Below are positions 17,008 through 27,400 of a stretch of 62,451 nucleotides of DNA, one piece after another. The position numbers and the translations under genes were made by a program. The notes under the pieces are model-generated. The model worked only from the letters and a program-made list of their open reading frames with translations, did no database searches and was not told the DNA's origin. The DNA comes from an uncultured Bacteroides sp. Its GTDB lineage: Bacteria > Bacteroidota > Bacteroidia > Bacteroidales > Bacteroidaceae. The first letter of the stretch is position 1, and every line of letters begins with the position of its first letter. The stretch covers positions 1 to 62,451 of the forward strand of contig CASELH010000008.1 in NCBI GenBank assembly GCA_949288715.1, given 5' to 3'.

Positions 17008-18841
17008 GTACTTTCATCAGGCAGTTCTTGCAGTCGAAGGAGAGGCGGAAGCGTCGCCCGTCGGCCGAGACCAGTGTGTAAGGCTCGCGGTAGGGGGAGC
17101 GGCCGCCCTGGCGGGTGGGGCACCAGCCCAGGCTGTAGCGCAGGCAGTGGCGGCAGGTCATCAGCACGGCGCCGGGCACGGGCTGCTGCTCGTAGGCCGG
17201 GGCAATGGAGTGCACGCCGTGGCTTTGGTAGAAGGCGCGTGCCTGGCTGTTCATCACATTGCCCAGGTAGGTCAGGCCTTGTGCGGGGTAGGGGTGGCTG
17301 CTTGGTCGCCATACGGCTATCTCCCGCCGGTAGTTGATGCGGCGTGCCCTTGTCAGCCGGTCGATGGCTTGCCTGCGCCACTCCGTCAGTACCGATGCGG
17401 GCAGGAACCAGTTGCCCGACAGGGAGAGGCGGATATCCTTGTCCCCGCTCACGGCAAAGGGTGTGCCCCCCAGCTTGGACAGCGTGGTGCGGATGTTGGC
17501 CTCCTGCGGGGTGCGTGCCGTCTCCTTGGGGTGGTCGAAGGGCAGGGATACGTGGTTGCCGTCTTCATCGGTGGCCGTGAGGGTGAAGCCGCGCAGATGT
17601 TCGGCCAGCTCCCACTGCAGGGCTATGGTGCGCCGGGCGGAGGGGCGGGAGAGCAGGTGCTCGAAGTCTTGGTCGAAGTTGCGGAACAGGGGGGTGCGGG
17701 GCGCAATGCGGGGCACTTTCCCGGCGGGGTATAGCTTGTTTCCCCCCTCTACGCGGTTGATGCGGAAGCCTTGCAACTTGCCCTCGCCGTCCAGGTAGCA
17801 CACGCCGTCGCCGTTGTGGAAGGGCTTCACCCCGGCCACGCTGATGTAGCCTGCACGCTGCTCCTTCACCGTGCCCATGGCCTCGCCCAGCGACTTGGGG
17901 GTGTGGAACGACGATACGTCTTCGCCCCGCCCGTCCAGGAAGTAGGTGGTGAAGCCCCGGTTGAAGCTCTTTTCCACCTGCGGGGTAAAGGTATAGGCAC
18001 TGCTGCCCGACGAGGCACGCACGTATTCCGGGCGGCGGGCCAGGATGCTGTCCAGGTGCTGGCGGTAGGCGGCGGTGACGTTCTTCACGTAGCTGGCATC
18101 CTTCAGCCGGCCCTCTATCTTCAGGGAGGTGGCACCGGCGTCGAGCAAGGCCTCCAGGCAGTCCAGCCGGTTCATGTCTTTCAGCGAAAGGAGGTGCTTG
18201 CCCCGGAGGATGGCTTTGCCGTCGGCATCCACCAGGTCGAAGGGCAGGCGGCAGAACTGGGCGCACTCGCCCCGGTTGGCACTGCGCCCGAAGCAGGCCT
18301 GGCTGGCATAGCACTGCCCGCTGTAGCTGACGCACAGGGCGCCGTGTACAAACACCTCGAGCGGCACGTCGGGGCAGGCGCGATGGATGGCGGCTATCTC
18401 GCGGAGCGATAGTTCGCGGGCCAGCACCACTTGGCGGAAGCCTGCTTGGGAGAGGAAGCGCACCTTCTCCGGCGTGCGGTTGTCCATCTGCGTGCTGGCA
18501 TGGAGGGGGATGGGGGGCAGGCCGGAGAGGCGGGTAATGCCCATGTCCTGCACTATCAGCGCGTCGGTGCCTATGCGGTACAGTTCGTTGATGAGGCGCT
18601 CGGTTTCGGCCAGCTCGCGGTCGGAAAGGATGGTGTTGAGGGCCACGTAGATGCGCACGTTGTACTGGTGGGCATAGTCCGTCAGGCGGCGGATGTCGTC
18701 CAGACTGTTGGGGGCGGCGGCCCGGGCACCGAAGCGGGGGGCTCCGATGTACACGGCATCGGCCCCGTGGTCTACGGCGGCCAGCCCGCACTCCAGGTTC
18801 TTGGCGGGGGCGAGCAGTTCTATGCGTTTAGCCGATTTCAT
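16991..18841 (-). CDS. U32 family peptidase / RNA hydroxylation protein (YdcP/RlhA-like)
   Basis: A 616-residue protein with the U32 signature EVFVHGALCVSYSGQCYAS around residues 158-176 and clustered cysteines (QACFGRSANRGECAQFC, later CRHCLRY and DCKNC) suited to an iron-sulfur cluster. Its length with a C-terminal extension resembles E. coli YdcP (RlhA), needed for 23S rRNA C2501 hydroxylation, more than the shorter YegQ (TrhP). This assignment is by architecture only. It overlaps metA by 14 bp upstream and the lipoprotein gene downstream. Confidence 0.88.
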   Translation of the reverse strand: MKSAKRIELLAPAKNLECGLAAVDHGADAVYIGAPRFGARAAAPNSLDDIRRLTDYAHQYNVRIYVALNTILSDRELAETERLINELYRIGTDALIVQDMGITRLSGLPPIPLHASTQMDNRTPEKVRFLSQAGFRQVVLARELSLREIAAIHRACPDVPLEVFVHGALCVSYSGQCYASQACFGRSANRGECAQFCRLPFDLVDADGKAILRGKHLLSLKDMNRLDCLEALLDAGATSLKIEGRLKDASYVKNVTAAYRQHLDSILARRPEYVRASSGSSAYTFTPQVEKSFNRGFTTYFLDGRGEDVSSFHTPKSLGEAMGTVKEQRAGYISVAGVKPFHNGDGVCYLDGEGKLQGFRINRVEGGNKLYPAGKVPRIAPRTPLFRNFDQDFEHLLSRPSARRTIALQWELAEHLRGFTLTATDEDGNHVSLPFDHPKETARTPQEANIRTTLSKLGGTPFAVSGDKDIRLSLSGNWFLPASVLTEWRRQAIDRLTRARRINYRREIAVWRPSSHPYPAQGLTYLGNVMNSQARAFYQSHGVHSIAPAYEQQPVPGAVLMTCRHCLRYSLGWCPTRQGGRSPYREPYTLVSADGRRFRLSFDCKNCLMKVHGNDE

Positions 18842-19745
18842 CGATGTTGTAGGGCGTTTCTTGGTAGACGAAGTAGTTCAGCCAGTTGGAGAAGAGCAGG
18901 TTGGCATGGGCGCGCCAGCGGACGAGTACGCCCCGCTCTGGGCAGTCGTCCACGTAATAGTTCTTGGGCATGTCGATGGGCAGGCCTTTCGCGAGGTCGC
19001 GCCGGTACTCGGTGTCGAGCGTCAGCGGGGAGTACTCGGAGTGGCCGGTGATGAAGAAGTCGCGCCCGCCCCGTGCCATGGCCATGTAGACGCCTGCCTC
19101 GGGCGACTCGGAGAGCAGCGTCAGCTGGGGCACGCGTAGGATGTCTTCGCGGCGCACCTCGGTGTGGCGGCTGTGGGGCACGTAGAACACGTCGTCGAAG
19201 CCCCGGAAGATGGGGTGCAGCGGCTGCAGCGCGCGGTGGGGAAAGATGCCGAACATCTTCCGCTCCAGCGGGTACTTGGGCACGCCGTAGTGGTGGTACA
19301 GCCCCGCCTGTGCCGCCCAGCAGATGTAGAGGGTGGAGGTGACGTGGGTGCGCGCCCAGTCGAATATCTCGGTTATCTCGTCCCAGTAGCTCACCTGCTC
19401 GAAGGGCATCTGCTCCACGGGGGCTCCGGTGATGATCATGCCGTCGTACTTCTCGTGCCGCATCACCTCGAAGTCGGTGTAGAAGGCTTGCATGTGCTCT
19501 ATGGGGGTGTTCTTGGGTGTGTGGCTCTTTATCTTCATGAACGACATTTCTACCTGCAGGGGGGTGTTCGAGAGGAGGCGCACCAGGTCGGTCTCGGTGG
19601 TAATCTTCAGCGGCATGAGGTTGAGCACCACGATGCGCAGCGGGCGGATGTCCTGCCGCGTGGCGCGCGAGTGGTCGATGACGAAGATGTTCTCCTGCTT
19701 CAGCAGTTCGATGGCCGGAAGCCGGTCGGGTAAGTTTAGGGGCAT
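18828..19745 (-). CDS. metA: Homoserine O-acyltransferase MetA, predicted acetyl-CoA specific
   Basis: A 305-residue class-I amidotransferase-fold enzyme that activates homoserine for methionine synthesis. The catalytic triad is in standard MetA numbering: C142 (YICWAAQAG), H235 and E237 (GHSEYS). Residue 111 is glutamate (APVEQMPF). In characterised MetA proteins Glu111 goes with acetyl-CoA and Gly111 with succinyl-CoA, so homoserine O-acetyltransferase is the better prediction. It is the first gene of an overlapping minus-strand run with the U32 gene. The 5' side is occupied by array A5, and I see no riboswitch. Confidence 0.93.
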   Translation of the reverse strand: MPLNLPDRLPAIELLKQENIFVIDHSRATRQDIRPLRIVVLNLMPLKITTETDLVRLLSNTPLQVEMSFMKIKSHTPKNTPIEHMQAFYTDFEVMRHEKYDGMIITGAPVEQMPFEQVSYWDEITEIFDWARTHVTSTLYICWAAQAGLYHHYGVPKYPLERKMFGIFPHRALQPLHPIFRGFDDVFYVPHSRHTEVRREDILRVPQLTLLSESPEAGVYMAMARGGRDFFITGHSEYSPLTLDTEYRRDLAKGLPIDMPKNYYVDDCPERGVLVRWRAHANLLFSNWLNYFVYQETPYNIDEIG

Positions 19746-19795
19746 GGGCTATGGGTTGATATAGTTAGTGTTACATGTAGGTCGCGGTGCAGGCC

Positions 19796-20026
19796 GCAGG
19801 GCCGCCTGGGCGGGGGTGAAATCTCCGCCTATGTCGCGGCGGTGTCTCGGCCTATGTCGTGATGAAGCCTCGGCCTATGCCGAGGTTCGGGTGCCGCCTA
19901 GGCCGACCTTTGACCTCGACCATGGTCGAGGCGGCGTTGCGACCATGGTCGAGGTGAGGTCACGACCATGGTCACGATGAGGTCACGACCATGGTCGAGT
20001 TTCAGCCTCCGCCTTGGAGGCGTTGC
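19796..20026. repeat. 23-bp dyad array A5, about ten units
   Basis: Dyad centres fall at 19807.5, 19830.5, 19853.5, 19876.5, 19899.5, 19922.5, 19945.5, 19968.5, 19991.5 and 20014.5, an exact 23-bp lattice. Cores drift along the array from CCTATG types through CCTCGGCCTATGCCGAGG and CCTCGACCATGGTCGAGG to GCCTCC-N5-GGAGGC. It fills the gap between metA and the nucleotidyltransferase and stops just before that gene's stop codon. Confidence 0.9.
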
Positions 20027-20027
20027 C

Positions 20028-20939
20028 TTAGAAAAGGTGGGCGGGATATACGCCGCTGTCTACCAGCGACTTAATCTTCTCTACCACGGCCGGTCGGTCT
20101 TCGGGATAGGTGACGCCGAACCACCGGCTCGTCGTGTCGAGCACCTCCACGGTGGCGGTGCCGTCCTTGATGAGCTTGTCCACCATGAGCGGGATGAAGA
20201 ATTCGCTCTTCAAGTTCTCCATGTTCTTCGGGTCGCTCAGGAAGGTCTTGAAGTACTCGCGGCTGTGGGCAAAGTAGTCGGGCGTGAAGCCCCAGAAGTT
20301 CATGCTCACGGGCGTAGTCTCCGGCGTGGCCACCCATTGGTCGTTGTCGTCCAGATACTTCACCTCGCCGTCCATGCGCTGTATCTTGGTGCGCTCTACC
20401 ACCGAGGTCAGCAGGTGCCGTTCGTCCGTTCCGCAGATGCCGCGGCTCACCGTTCCGCTCTCGCTCAGCGTATTGCCCACGCGGAAGCCTACCATGGCAT
20501 AGGTGCCCGTGCTCCCCTGGGGCAGGGCGGAGAGGAAGCGGCCCATCACCTGGAACGAGTCGCGCCCGTAGAAGTCGTCGCAGTTAATCACCGCAAACGG
20601 CTCGCGGATGACGTCGGCACCCATCAGCACGGCGTGGTTGGTGCCCCACGGCTTGGTGCGTCCTTCGGGGCAGGTGAAGCCCTCGGGCAGTGCGTCGAGC
20701 GACTGGAACACCAGCTCGCACGGAATGTGTCCTTCGTATTTCGAGATAATCTTCTTGCGGAAGTCCTCTTCAAAGTCCTTGCGGATGACAAATACCAGCT
20801 TGCCGAAGCCCGCGTGGATGGCGTCGTAGATGGAGTAGTCCATGATGGTTTCGCCGTTCGGCCCCAGTCCGTCCAGCTGCTTCAGCCCGCCGTAGCGGCT
20901 TCCCATGCCGGCGGCCAGTAAGAAAAGAGTAGGTTTCAT
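20028..20939 (-). CDS. NTP_transferase family nucleotidyltransferase
   Basis: A 303-residue GT-A fold enzyme with the N-terminal nucleotide motif LLAAGMGSRYGGLKQLDGLG and a downstream NCDDFYG metal/nucleotide motif. It should transfer a nucleotidyl group to a sugar phosphate or polyol phosphate. The variant xGxGSRYGGLKQ differs from canonical RmlA/GalU (GxGTRLxP), so the substrate is open. It is apparently monocistronic, with a minus-strand TACTTTTG box (20982-20975) 35 nt before the start. Confidence 0.88.
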   Translation of the reverse strand: MKPTLFLLAAGMGSRYGGLKQLDGLGPNGETIMDYSIYDAIHAGFGKLVFVIRKDFEEDFRKKIISKYEGHIPCELVFQSLDALPEGFTCPEGRTKPWGTNHAVLMGADVIREPFAVINCDDFYGRDSFQVMGRFLSALPQGSTGTYAMVGFRVGNTLSESGTVSRGICGTDERHLLTSVVERTKIQRMDGEVKYLDDNDQWVATPETTPVSMNFWGFTPDYFAHSREYFKTFLSDPKNMENLKSEFFIPLMVDKLIKDGTATVEVLDTTSRWFGVTYPEDRPAVVEKIKSLVDSGVYPAHLF

Positions 20940-20974
20940 AATGATTTGTTATTAAGGGTTAGTCCATTTGCCTG

Positions 20975-20982
20975 CAAAAGTA
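20975..20982 (-). promoter_or_regulatory. -7 element of the nucleotidyltransferase gene
   Basis: The minus strand reads TACTTTTG, matching TAnnTTTG, 35 nt upstream of the start at 20939. The nearest TTTG upstream is at 23 nt spacing, slightly long. Confidence 0.5.
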
Positions 20983-21029
20983 AGAAATAAATGCCAAACC
21001 GCCGCCAAAACCTTCCTGCAAATATGGCT

Positions 21030-23402
21030 TTAGAACGGATAGCCTATGGCGAAGTGTATGGCCGTGCCATCCTTGAAGCGGGGCAGGTTGTAGTAGCCGC
21101 CCCGGCCCGTGTCATACGGGGCATGCAGGGCGATGCCCCAGTCCAGGCGGAACACCAGGAAGTCCATGTCGTAGCGGATGCCCACCCCCGTGCCCAGGGC
21201 TATCTGGCGGGGGAAGTCCTTCAGCCTGAACTCGCCCTCCGACCGGCCTTCGTCGCGGCGCATCAGCCACACGTTGCCCGCATCGAGGAACACCGCCCCG
21301 TGCAGGTCGCTCACGATGCGGAAGCGGTACTCCACGTTGGCCTCAAAGCGTATGTCGCCCACGTGGTTGATGAAGGCGTAGTCGTTGTCATCGTCGGGCA
21401 GATAGCCTCCCGGCCCTATGCCGCGCGCCGCAAAGGCCCGCACGCTGTTGGCTCCGCCTATGTAGAACTGCTCGGTGTAGGGCGCCGTCGTGGCGTTGCC
21501 ATACGACCATATGGCCCCCAACGCCAGGCGCGAGGCCAGCGACTGGTTGCGGTCGATGCGGTAATGGTGGCGCAGCTCGGTGTTCAGCTTCATGAACTGG
21601 GCAAAGGGCACGCCCATCAGCTTCTTCTCCTGCTTGCTGAACGGCTGGCCGAAGATGCGGTAGATGGCCGAAGTGACGTTGCCGGCCGAGGTAGCGGTGG
21701 TCTGCCACCAGAAGGTGTGCCGGCGCGGACGGCGGCGCAACGTCTGCCCCGTGTTGGTGTTGTCGAAGGTGTAGGTGTACTCCATGGCCGGGATAAACTG
21801 GTTGCGCAGACTGACGTACAGCGCGGGGTTGTCTTCCTGCAGCTGGCGGAACTCGTCGGTAGGATTCCTCAGCACGTTGAACGTCAGGCGGAAGGGCGTG
21901 ATGCTGTGTTTCCGGGTGGCGCTGGGCTGGAAGTCGTAGGTCACGTTGCCTCCGAAGGCCAGCAGCTTGTAGTAGCGGGCACGGTTCTGCTGGTCGGCAT
22001 AGAGGCGGAAGGTAGTGGTGGCGGGGAAGTCGTACTCGTTGCCTCCCATGCGGGGGAACACCACGCGGGGGAAGATGAGCGAGGTGGACAGCCCGAACTC
22101 ATAGCTGTTCATCTTCGACGTGCTGTTGGGTCCCGTCTGCCACTCGTAGGAGGCGTTGAGCTTCACGTTCCAGCTCTCCCCGCCGCCGAATACGTTCTTC
22201 TTGGTCAGTGTAAAGGCAGCTCCCGGCCCCGTCTGGTTGTTGCTCTTCATCGTCACGTTGAAGTCCAGCTCGGCATCGTAAGGCTTGTCCAGTGCCGTGC
22301 GGATGGTCAGGTCGAGGGTGTCGGACACAAAGGCCGTATCCCGCGGCGTGTATTGCATCTCCATGTAGCGGAAGATGCCCACGTTGGCCAGGCGCTCCTG
22401 CACACGTGTCTGGCGGTACAGGCTGTACAGGCTCTCTGCCGAGCGCTGCCGGCTGATGCCCGCACTGTCTTCCACCTGCCGCTTGTGGCGGTAACCTTTG
22501 TAGTCTATCCAGCGGTACAGCATATTGGGGCGCACGCCCAGCTTGCCGTGGTGATAAATGCGCAGGTCGCGGTAGTCGGTGCTGTCGTTGGGCGCCTCGC
22601 CGTTCTTGCCCAGTATCTCCACCGTGGTGCGCCCCACGCGGAAGGGCTTTTCGGCTACCCGCGGTATGCCGGCCACCGGCACCATGCGCATCTGCACGTG
22701 TCCGCCGGCCACCTGTGTGGTGTCTGCCTGGTAAGTAAGGTAGTCGGGGCGGAAGTAGTAGTAGCCCACATTGCGCAGCAGGTTGCTGATGCGGGTGCGC
22801 TCGCCGTCCAGGTCTTCCACATTGAACTGCTCGCCGGGCTGGATAAGGGAGCGCCGCCGGCTCATCCGCATGAGGCGGAGCGTGAGCGGGGAGAAACCCA
22901 CGTACTCCAGCGTGTCGATGAAGTAGGGCCTGCCCATGTTGACGGTGTATTGCACCTTGGCTTTAAGCGAGTCTTTGGGGTCGTAGAAAGTCTCATAGTT
23001 TACCGCACTGTTGAAGTAGCCGTATTCGTGCAGCACGTTGGTCGCTGCCTGCGTGCGTATCTCCGGATTGACGGATGAAAGCAGTACAGGGTCGGCGGCA
23101 AAGCGGTTGAATATCCATCGGCCGAGCCCCTTCTCGTATTTCTGAAAGCCGTTGTATATCCACAGCCCTATGGGGAAAGGCATCCGCACGCCCAGTATGG
23201 AGTTGTTGGGCGCCTTGTCCAGCGCGGCGTTTACTTCTTCCAATGCCGTTTCTCCCACATCGGTTGGTGTAGGATTATCCACCATAGTGGCTTTCTGCCC
23301 TATGTAGAGCACCTCCCCTTCAGGCAGATGCTTCGTGGTGGAGCAGGCTGCCAGCAGGCAAAGAATCCATATATAGGGTATGAGATACCTAACTTTATTC
23401 AT
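21030..23402 (-). CDS. tamL: TamL: BamA/TamA family outer-membrane lipoprotein
   Basis: A 790-residue Omp85-superfamily protein. The lipobox LLAAC gives lipidation at C20, which marks the Bacteroidota lipoprotein version of TamA. POTRA-like repeats (about 30-400) precede a 16-strand barrel with GANSVRAFAARGIGPGGY and a C-terminal aromatic (AIGYPF). With TamB it is expected to help insert or transport outer-membrane components. Its ATG overlaps the stop of the RhuM-Doc gene (ATGA at 23399-23402). TamB lies beyond that gene, so the usual TamB-TamL pair has been split. Confidence 0.92.
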   Translation of the reverse strand: MNKVRYLIPYIWILCLLAACSTTKHLPEGEVLYIGQKATMVDNPTPTDVGETALEEVNAALDKAPNNSILGVRMPFPIGLWIYNGFQKYEKGLGRWIFNRFAADPVLLSSVNPEIRTQAATNVLHEYGYFNSAVNYETFYDPKDSLKAKVQYTVNMGRPYFIDTLEYVGFSPLTLRLMRMSRRRSLIQPGEQFNVEDLDGERTRISNLLRNVGYYYFRPDYLTYQADTTQVAGGHVQMRMVPVAGIPRVAEKPFRVGRTTVEILGKNGEAPNDSTDYRDLRIYHHGKLGVRPNMLYRWIDYKGYRHKRQVEDSAGISRQRSAESLYSLYRQTRVQERLANVGIFRYMEMQYTPRDTAFVSDTLDLTIRTALDKPYDAELDFNVTMKSNNQTGPGAAFTLTKKNVFGGGESWNVKLNASYEWQTGPNSTSKMNSYEFGLSTSLIFPRVVFPRMGGNEYDFPATTTFRLYADQQNRARYYKLLAFGGNVTYDFQPSATRKHSITPFRLTFNVLRNPTDEFRQLQEDNPALYVSLRNQFIPAMEYTYTFDNTNTGQTLRRRPRRHTFWWQTTATSAGNVTSAIYRIFGQPFSKQEKKLMGVPFAQFMKLNTELRHHYRIDRNQSLASRLALGAIWSYGNATTAPYTEQFYIGGANSVRAFAARGIGPGGYLPDDDNDYAFINHVGDIRFEANVEYRFRIVSDLHGAVFLDAGNVWLMRRDEGRSEGEFRLKDFPRQIALGTGVGIRYDMDFLVFRLDWGIALHAPYDTGRGGYYNLPRFKDGTAIHFAIGYPF

Positions 23403-24376
23403 ATATTGTTTCTGTTTATCAGGTTCACCACTACTTTTACCATTACATCTTTTTCTTCCGTACGGCTTTCAGCTATCATCAGTGTAAGGGCTACCAGGGT
23501 ATTGTCGGCAATTCGTTTGCTGCCATCCGGGTTATAAAGAATGCCATTGCCTGCCATGAACCATAGAAAAAGCGTGGCAGCAATCCGTTTGTTCCCGTCA
23601 CTGAACGAATGATTCTTTGTCACCAGATAGAGCAGTATTGCGGCCTTTTCTTCTACTGACGGATAGAGGTCTTGCCCGCCGAAAGTCTGGTATATTTGCC
23701 CGATAGAGCTTTTAAAGGAATCGTCCTTTTCATTACCGAACCATTGACTTCCTCCGAATTTTGCCTTCAATCCCTCTATGGCTTTCATTGCCCCTTCATA
23801 CGTGGCATGAAACTTTTCTTCGTTGGTAGTTTGCTCTACGGCCAGCTGCTGGTAATCGTATTTGTCCAACGTGTCAAGGGCATAAGTATAGTCGGATACC
23901 ACTTCAATAAGGCTAAGCGCATCATTGGAAGTCAATGCCTCTTGCGTCTTGACCGTCCGGCCTAATACGTTGACCAGCTGTTTCAACTCCGTATATCGTT
24001 GCTCCGTCAAAGCCTTGTTCACGGCATATCCCTTTACCAGGTACTCTTTCAGTACTTTGTTGGCCCAAATACGGAATTGTGTGCCACGCTGGCTCTTTAC
24101 ACGGTATCCGACAGATATAATGACATCTAAACTATAGATTTTTGTAGGCTTATATTTGGAGAAAGTATTATGCAAAATTTGCATATTACTCTTTTCTTCC
24201 AATTCGCCTTCTTTGAAAACATTGGAGATGTGGCGCGCTATGACCGACTGGTCTTTTTGGAACAAATCCGACATTTGAGCCTGGGATAGCCATACTGTGT
24301 CATTATCCAATTTTACATCGATGGATGTTTGTCCATCAGCTGTCTGATATATTATGATTTTGTTATTCAATTCCAT
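23399..24376 (-). CDS. RhuM family protein with C-terminal Fic/Doc domain
   Basis: A 325-residue protein. The N-terminal RhuM domain (about 1-120, WLSQAQMSDLFQKDQSVIARHI) precedes a linker and a Fic/Doc domain with HSFSDGNKR (H256 to R264). The NKR ending resembles Doc-type rather than AMPylating Fic proteins (NGR). It may modify a cytoplasmic target by nucleotidyl or phosphoryl transfer. No antitoxin is visible beside it. Base composition is clearly more AT-rich than the tam genes on both sides. It starts 30 bp after tamB and overlaps tamL by 4 bp, so it looks like an acquired gene fitted into the operon. Confidence 0.88.
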   Translation of the reverse strand: MELNNKIIIYQTADGQTSIDVKLDNDTVWLSQAQMSDLFQKDQSVIARHISNVFKEGELEEKSNMQILHNTFSKYKPTKIYSLDVIISVGYRVKSQRGTQFRIWANKVLKEYLVKGYAVNKALTEQRYTELKQLVNVLGRTVKTQEALTSNDALSLIEVVSDYTYALDTLDKYDYQQLAVEQTTNEEKFHATYEGAMKAIEGLKAKFGGSQWFGNEKDDSFKSSIGQIYQTFGGQDLYPSVEEKAAILLYLVTKNHSFSDGNKRIAATLFLWFMAGNGILYNPDGSKRIADNTLVALTLMIAESRTEEKDVMVKVVVNLINRNNI

Positions 24377-24406
24377 ACTTTCACTTCTAATGCAGTTTCA
24401 TGAACA

Positions 24407-27400
24407 TTATTCGTCGCCCTTTTCTTGTACAGTTTCTTCCCCCCTCTGCCTCTTCCTGAAAATGAACAGTTCGCCCAGCCGGTCCATCTTGCGGCGCAGC
24501 ACGAGGCCAAGCCCCGTTTCGGTTATTTCGCCATCGAGCACGCTCTCGTAGTTCTTGTTGTAGAACACGCGAACGTAGCGCGTGCCCGAGTTGTCGAGCC
24601 TGTACTCCAGCGAGATGTTGTCTATAAACGACTGGGCGTTATTGGTAGCATTCGCCCCCGTGGTCACCTTGCCGCCTATCACTACCTGGATGCGGTCGTT
24701 GAAGAAACGTTGCGAGTAGCGGAAGCTGTAGTCAGTCTGCTTGTCGCCCGTCTCGGCCGAAGTGCGGTCTTCTACGCCTACGCTGATGCTGGCACCCTTC
24801 ATGCTGCCGGCCAGACTGTTAATCTGGTTTTGCAGCACGCTGTTCAGGGCGGCGCCCATGCTGAGGTTTCCCCCACCTCCGCTGCCGCTCCGTCCCATGT
24901 AGATGCCGGTGGCCATCATGGCAATGGCCTGCTTGCTGCGCTCTTCGGCGCCCATGGCTTGCAGTTCGTTCTCCACGGTAGCATCTTCCGGGGCAGTGAT
25001 GTCAAACACCAGGTCGGGGGCCGACAGGCGGTTCTTGATGGCAATGGACACGTCAAAGTTCACCATGCGTGAAGCCCCGTTCTCGCCGCCGTCGCTCACC
25101 GATGCGCGAACCCTCTCCGTTGCCTTCAGACTCAGGGTGGGGTCCATCAGGTCGCCGCGCCAGTCCACATAGCTGCCGCTGTCAAACTTGAACTCCTTTA
25201 GCGGGATAATGGGCAGCGAGTATTTCATCATGCCGCCGGACAGGGTGTATCGCCCCGTCAGGCTCATGTCGCCTTGCGGCGTGTATTGCAGGCTGAGGTC
25301 GCCTCCGCCTTCCAGCTCAATATACTTGCTGCCGTCGGTCACCAGGTCGGCGCGCAGGCGCACGGCATCGTCTATGTGCAGCGACAGCAGCACGTCCATG
25401 CCGCCCAGCGACAATGCGCCCCCTTCCAAGGGTTGCACCGTGGTCGTGTCGCTGAACGAGGTGAAGGTCACCAGCTCGTCCAAGCGATCTTCCACCGTCA
25501 GCGGAGAGTCGGTCAGCACATAGGTCACATTGGTGTTGCCCAGCAGGTTCATGTTGCCGCGCATGGTCAGTGCGTCCAGCGGCCCGCGCACCATGGCCAG
25601 CAGGTCTACGTACACCTTGCCATACACCAGGCTGCCGCGGTGGCGTGGCGCATTGAGCAGGTTGTAGTTCACGGCCTTCAGCTGCAAGTCGGCAGTAGGA
25701 CGCTCCAGGTTGTTGAAGTCTATTGTGCCGTCTATGCTGAACGGGTTATCGCTGGTGGTGTACAGCGAAAAGCGGTCGAACACCAGCCGGTTGTCCTGTA
25801 TCTTGATGGGACGGGTGCTGAACCAGTAGCGCGCCCCCGCTTGGCGGATAAATACTGATGTCGTGTCCAGTGACAGTTCGCCTTGCAGGTCGGGCTTCTC
25901 CAGCGAGCCGCTCAGCGAGATTTTGCTGTTCAGGTATCCTTGTAGCGTTATCATGTCGTCGGGCACAAAGGCGTTGGCCACAGCCAGGGGGAAGCGCGTC
26001 ATGCGCGCAGCCACAGCCAGGGTGTCCTTGCCGTCTTTCTCACCCATGATGCCGCCCACGGCAAGTACCTCTTGCCCGTTGATTCTGAACTTGCCGCCCA
26101 GCAGGTGCCTGTTGCCCTCGTCCGGCAGCCAGGTGCCTTCCACCCCGATGTCGCCCACCGTTTTTCCCTCGTAGCTCAGTTCCTGTATGTCGGCTCCTGC
26201 CGACACTTGCAGCCGCGTGTCTGTCTGCTTGTAGTTGGCGTTGGCCGACAGCAGTCCCCTCAGCTTGGGCAGGTAGGGCAGCACCTGGCTCAGTTCGCTC
26301 AGCCGGAAGCGGTTCAGCTCGAGATGGATGTTTTGCAGGGATACCGTGTCTTGAGCATCCGACTGCATGCGGAAGCCTATGCCGTCGTCGCCCTGCATGT
26401 CTATGTTGGCATAGACGCGCATGTTCTTATGTAGGTACACCCAGTTGTGCGCCTCCTTGAAGCGGAATTTCCGGTAGGCCACGATGGGTTCTTCGGGGGT
26501 GAGGTGCAGCAGCATGCCGTTGCCTTTGCCGTTCCCCTCGGTCAGCGGGCGGGCGTTGAGGCCCAGCAGGATGCCTGTTTCTCCCTTCCCGTCTTTGAAG
26601 CCGATGGTCAGTTCGGCGTCCTCGTTGCGTATTTCTCCCGTCAGCCTGCTGTGGAAGGTGAACTGCGGGTTTTTCGGCCCGTTGATGACTCCGCCTTGCA
26701 GCTTCATGCGTGTGGTGTCTTGGCTAATGGTGAAATAAATGGTGTCCAGCTGTAGAGAGTCGGCACGCAACCCATGGATGGCGGTGCGCCCGTTGATGCC
26801 CCTGTCCGGCGTGAAGCCAAACATAAGGGTGAAGTCATGGTAGCCGATGCCCTGCGCGTCGAGCAGGTAGCCCAGCGGATTCTCGCGCCCGGCTTTCAGC
26901 TGTATGCCTGCCGAGGGGAGGGCGCGGCGCAGCTCGGCATGGTCCAGCCTCCGGTTGTCTATCTGCTTCATCAGTAGGTCGGCAAAGAGGGTGCCTTGCT
27001 CCATCAGCTGCTTCAGCGTGCTGCGGGCGCGGAAGCGGAGGCCCATGTCGCCGGCAGCCAGGCCTATCTTTACCGAGTCGTGCCGCGCTTCTGCCCCGAG
27101 GCTGAAGGCGAACGGGCGCTTCAAGGGCCGGGGCGCGATGCCCAGGCTGTGCAGGTCTACGTTGTCCACATCCACGTCCAGCGTGCCGTCCAGGTAGGTG
27201 CGGTCCAGCCGCAAGTCGGCCTTTCCTGTCATTTGCAGCAGGTCGTTGCGACTGCTTAGGCTGACGGAAGCCACCGAAGCCTGCAGTCCGGCTTTCACCC
27301 CGATGCCGGTCAAGTCCCAATGCCCGTATTGCAGTTGGTCGAGCGACATTTCCAGGGCTACCGCCGTGCTTGGCAAGGCAATGTCTGTGCCTTTGCCTTG

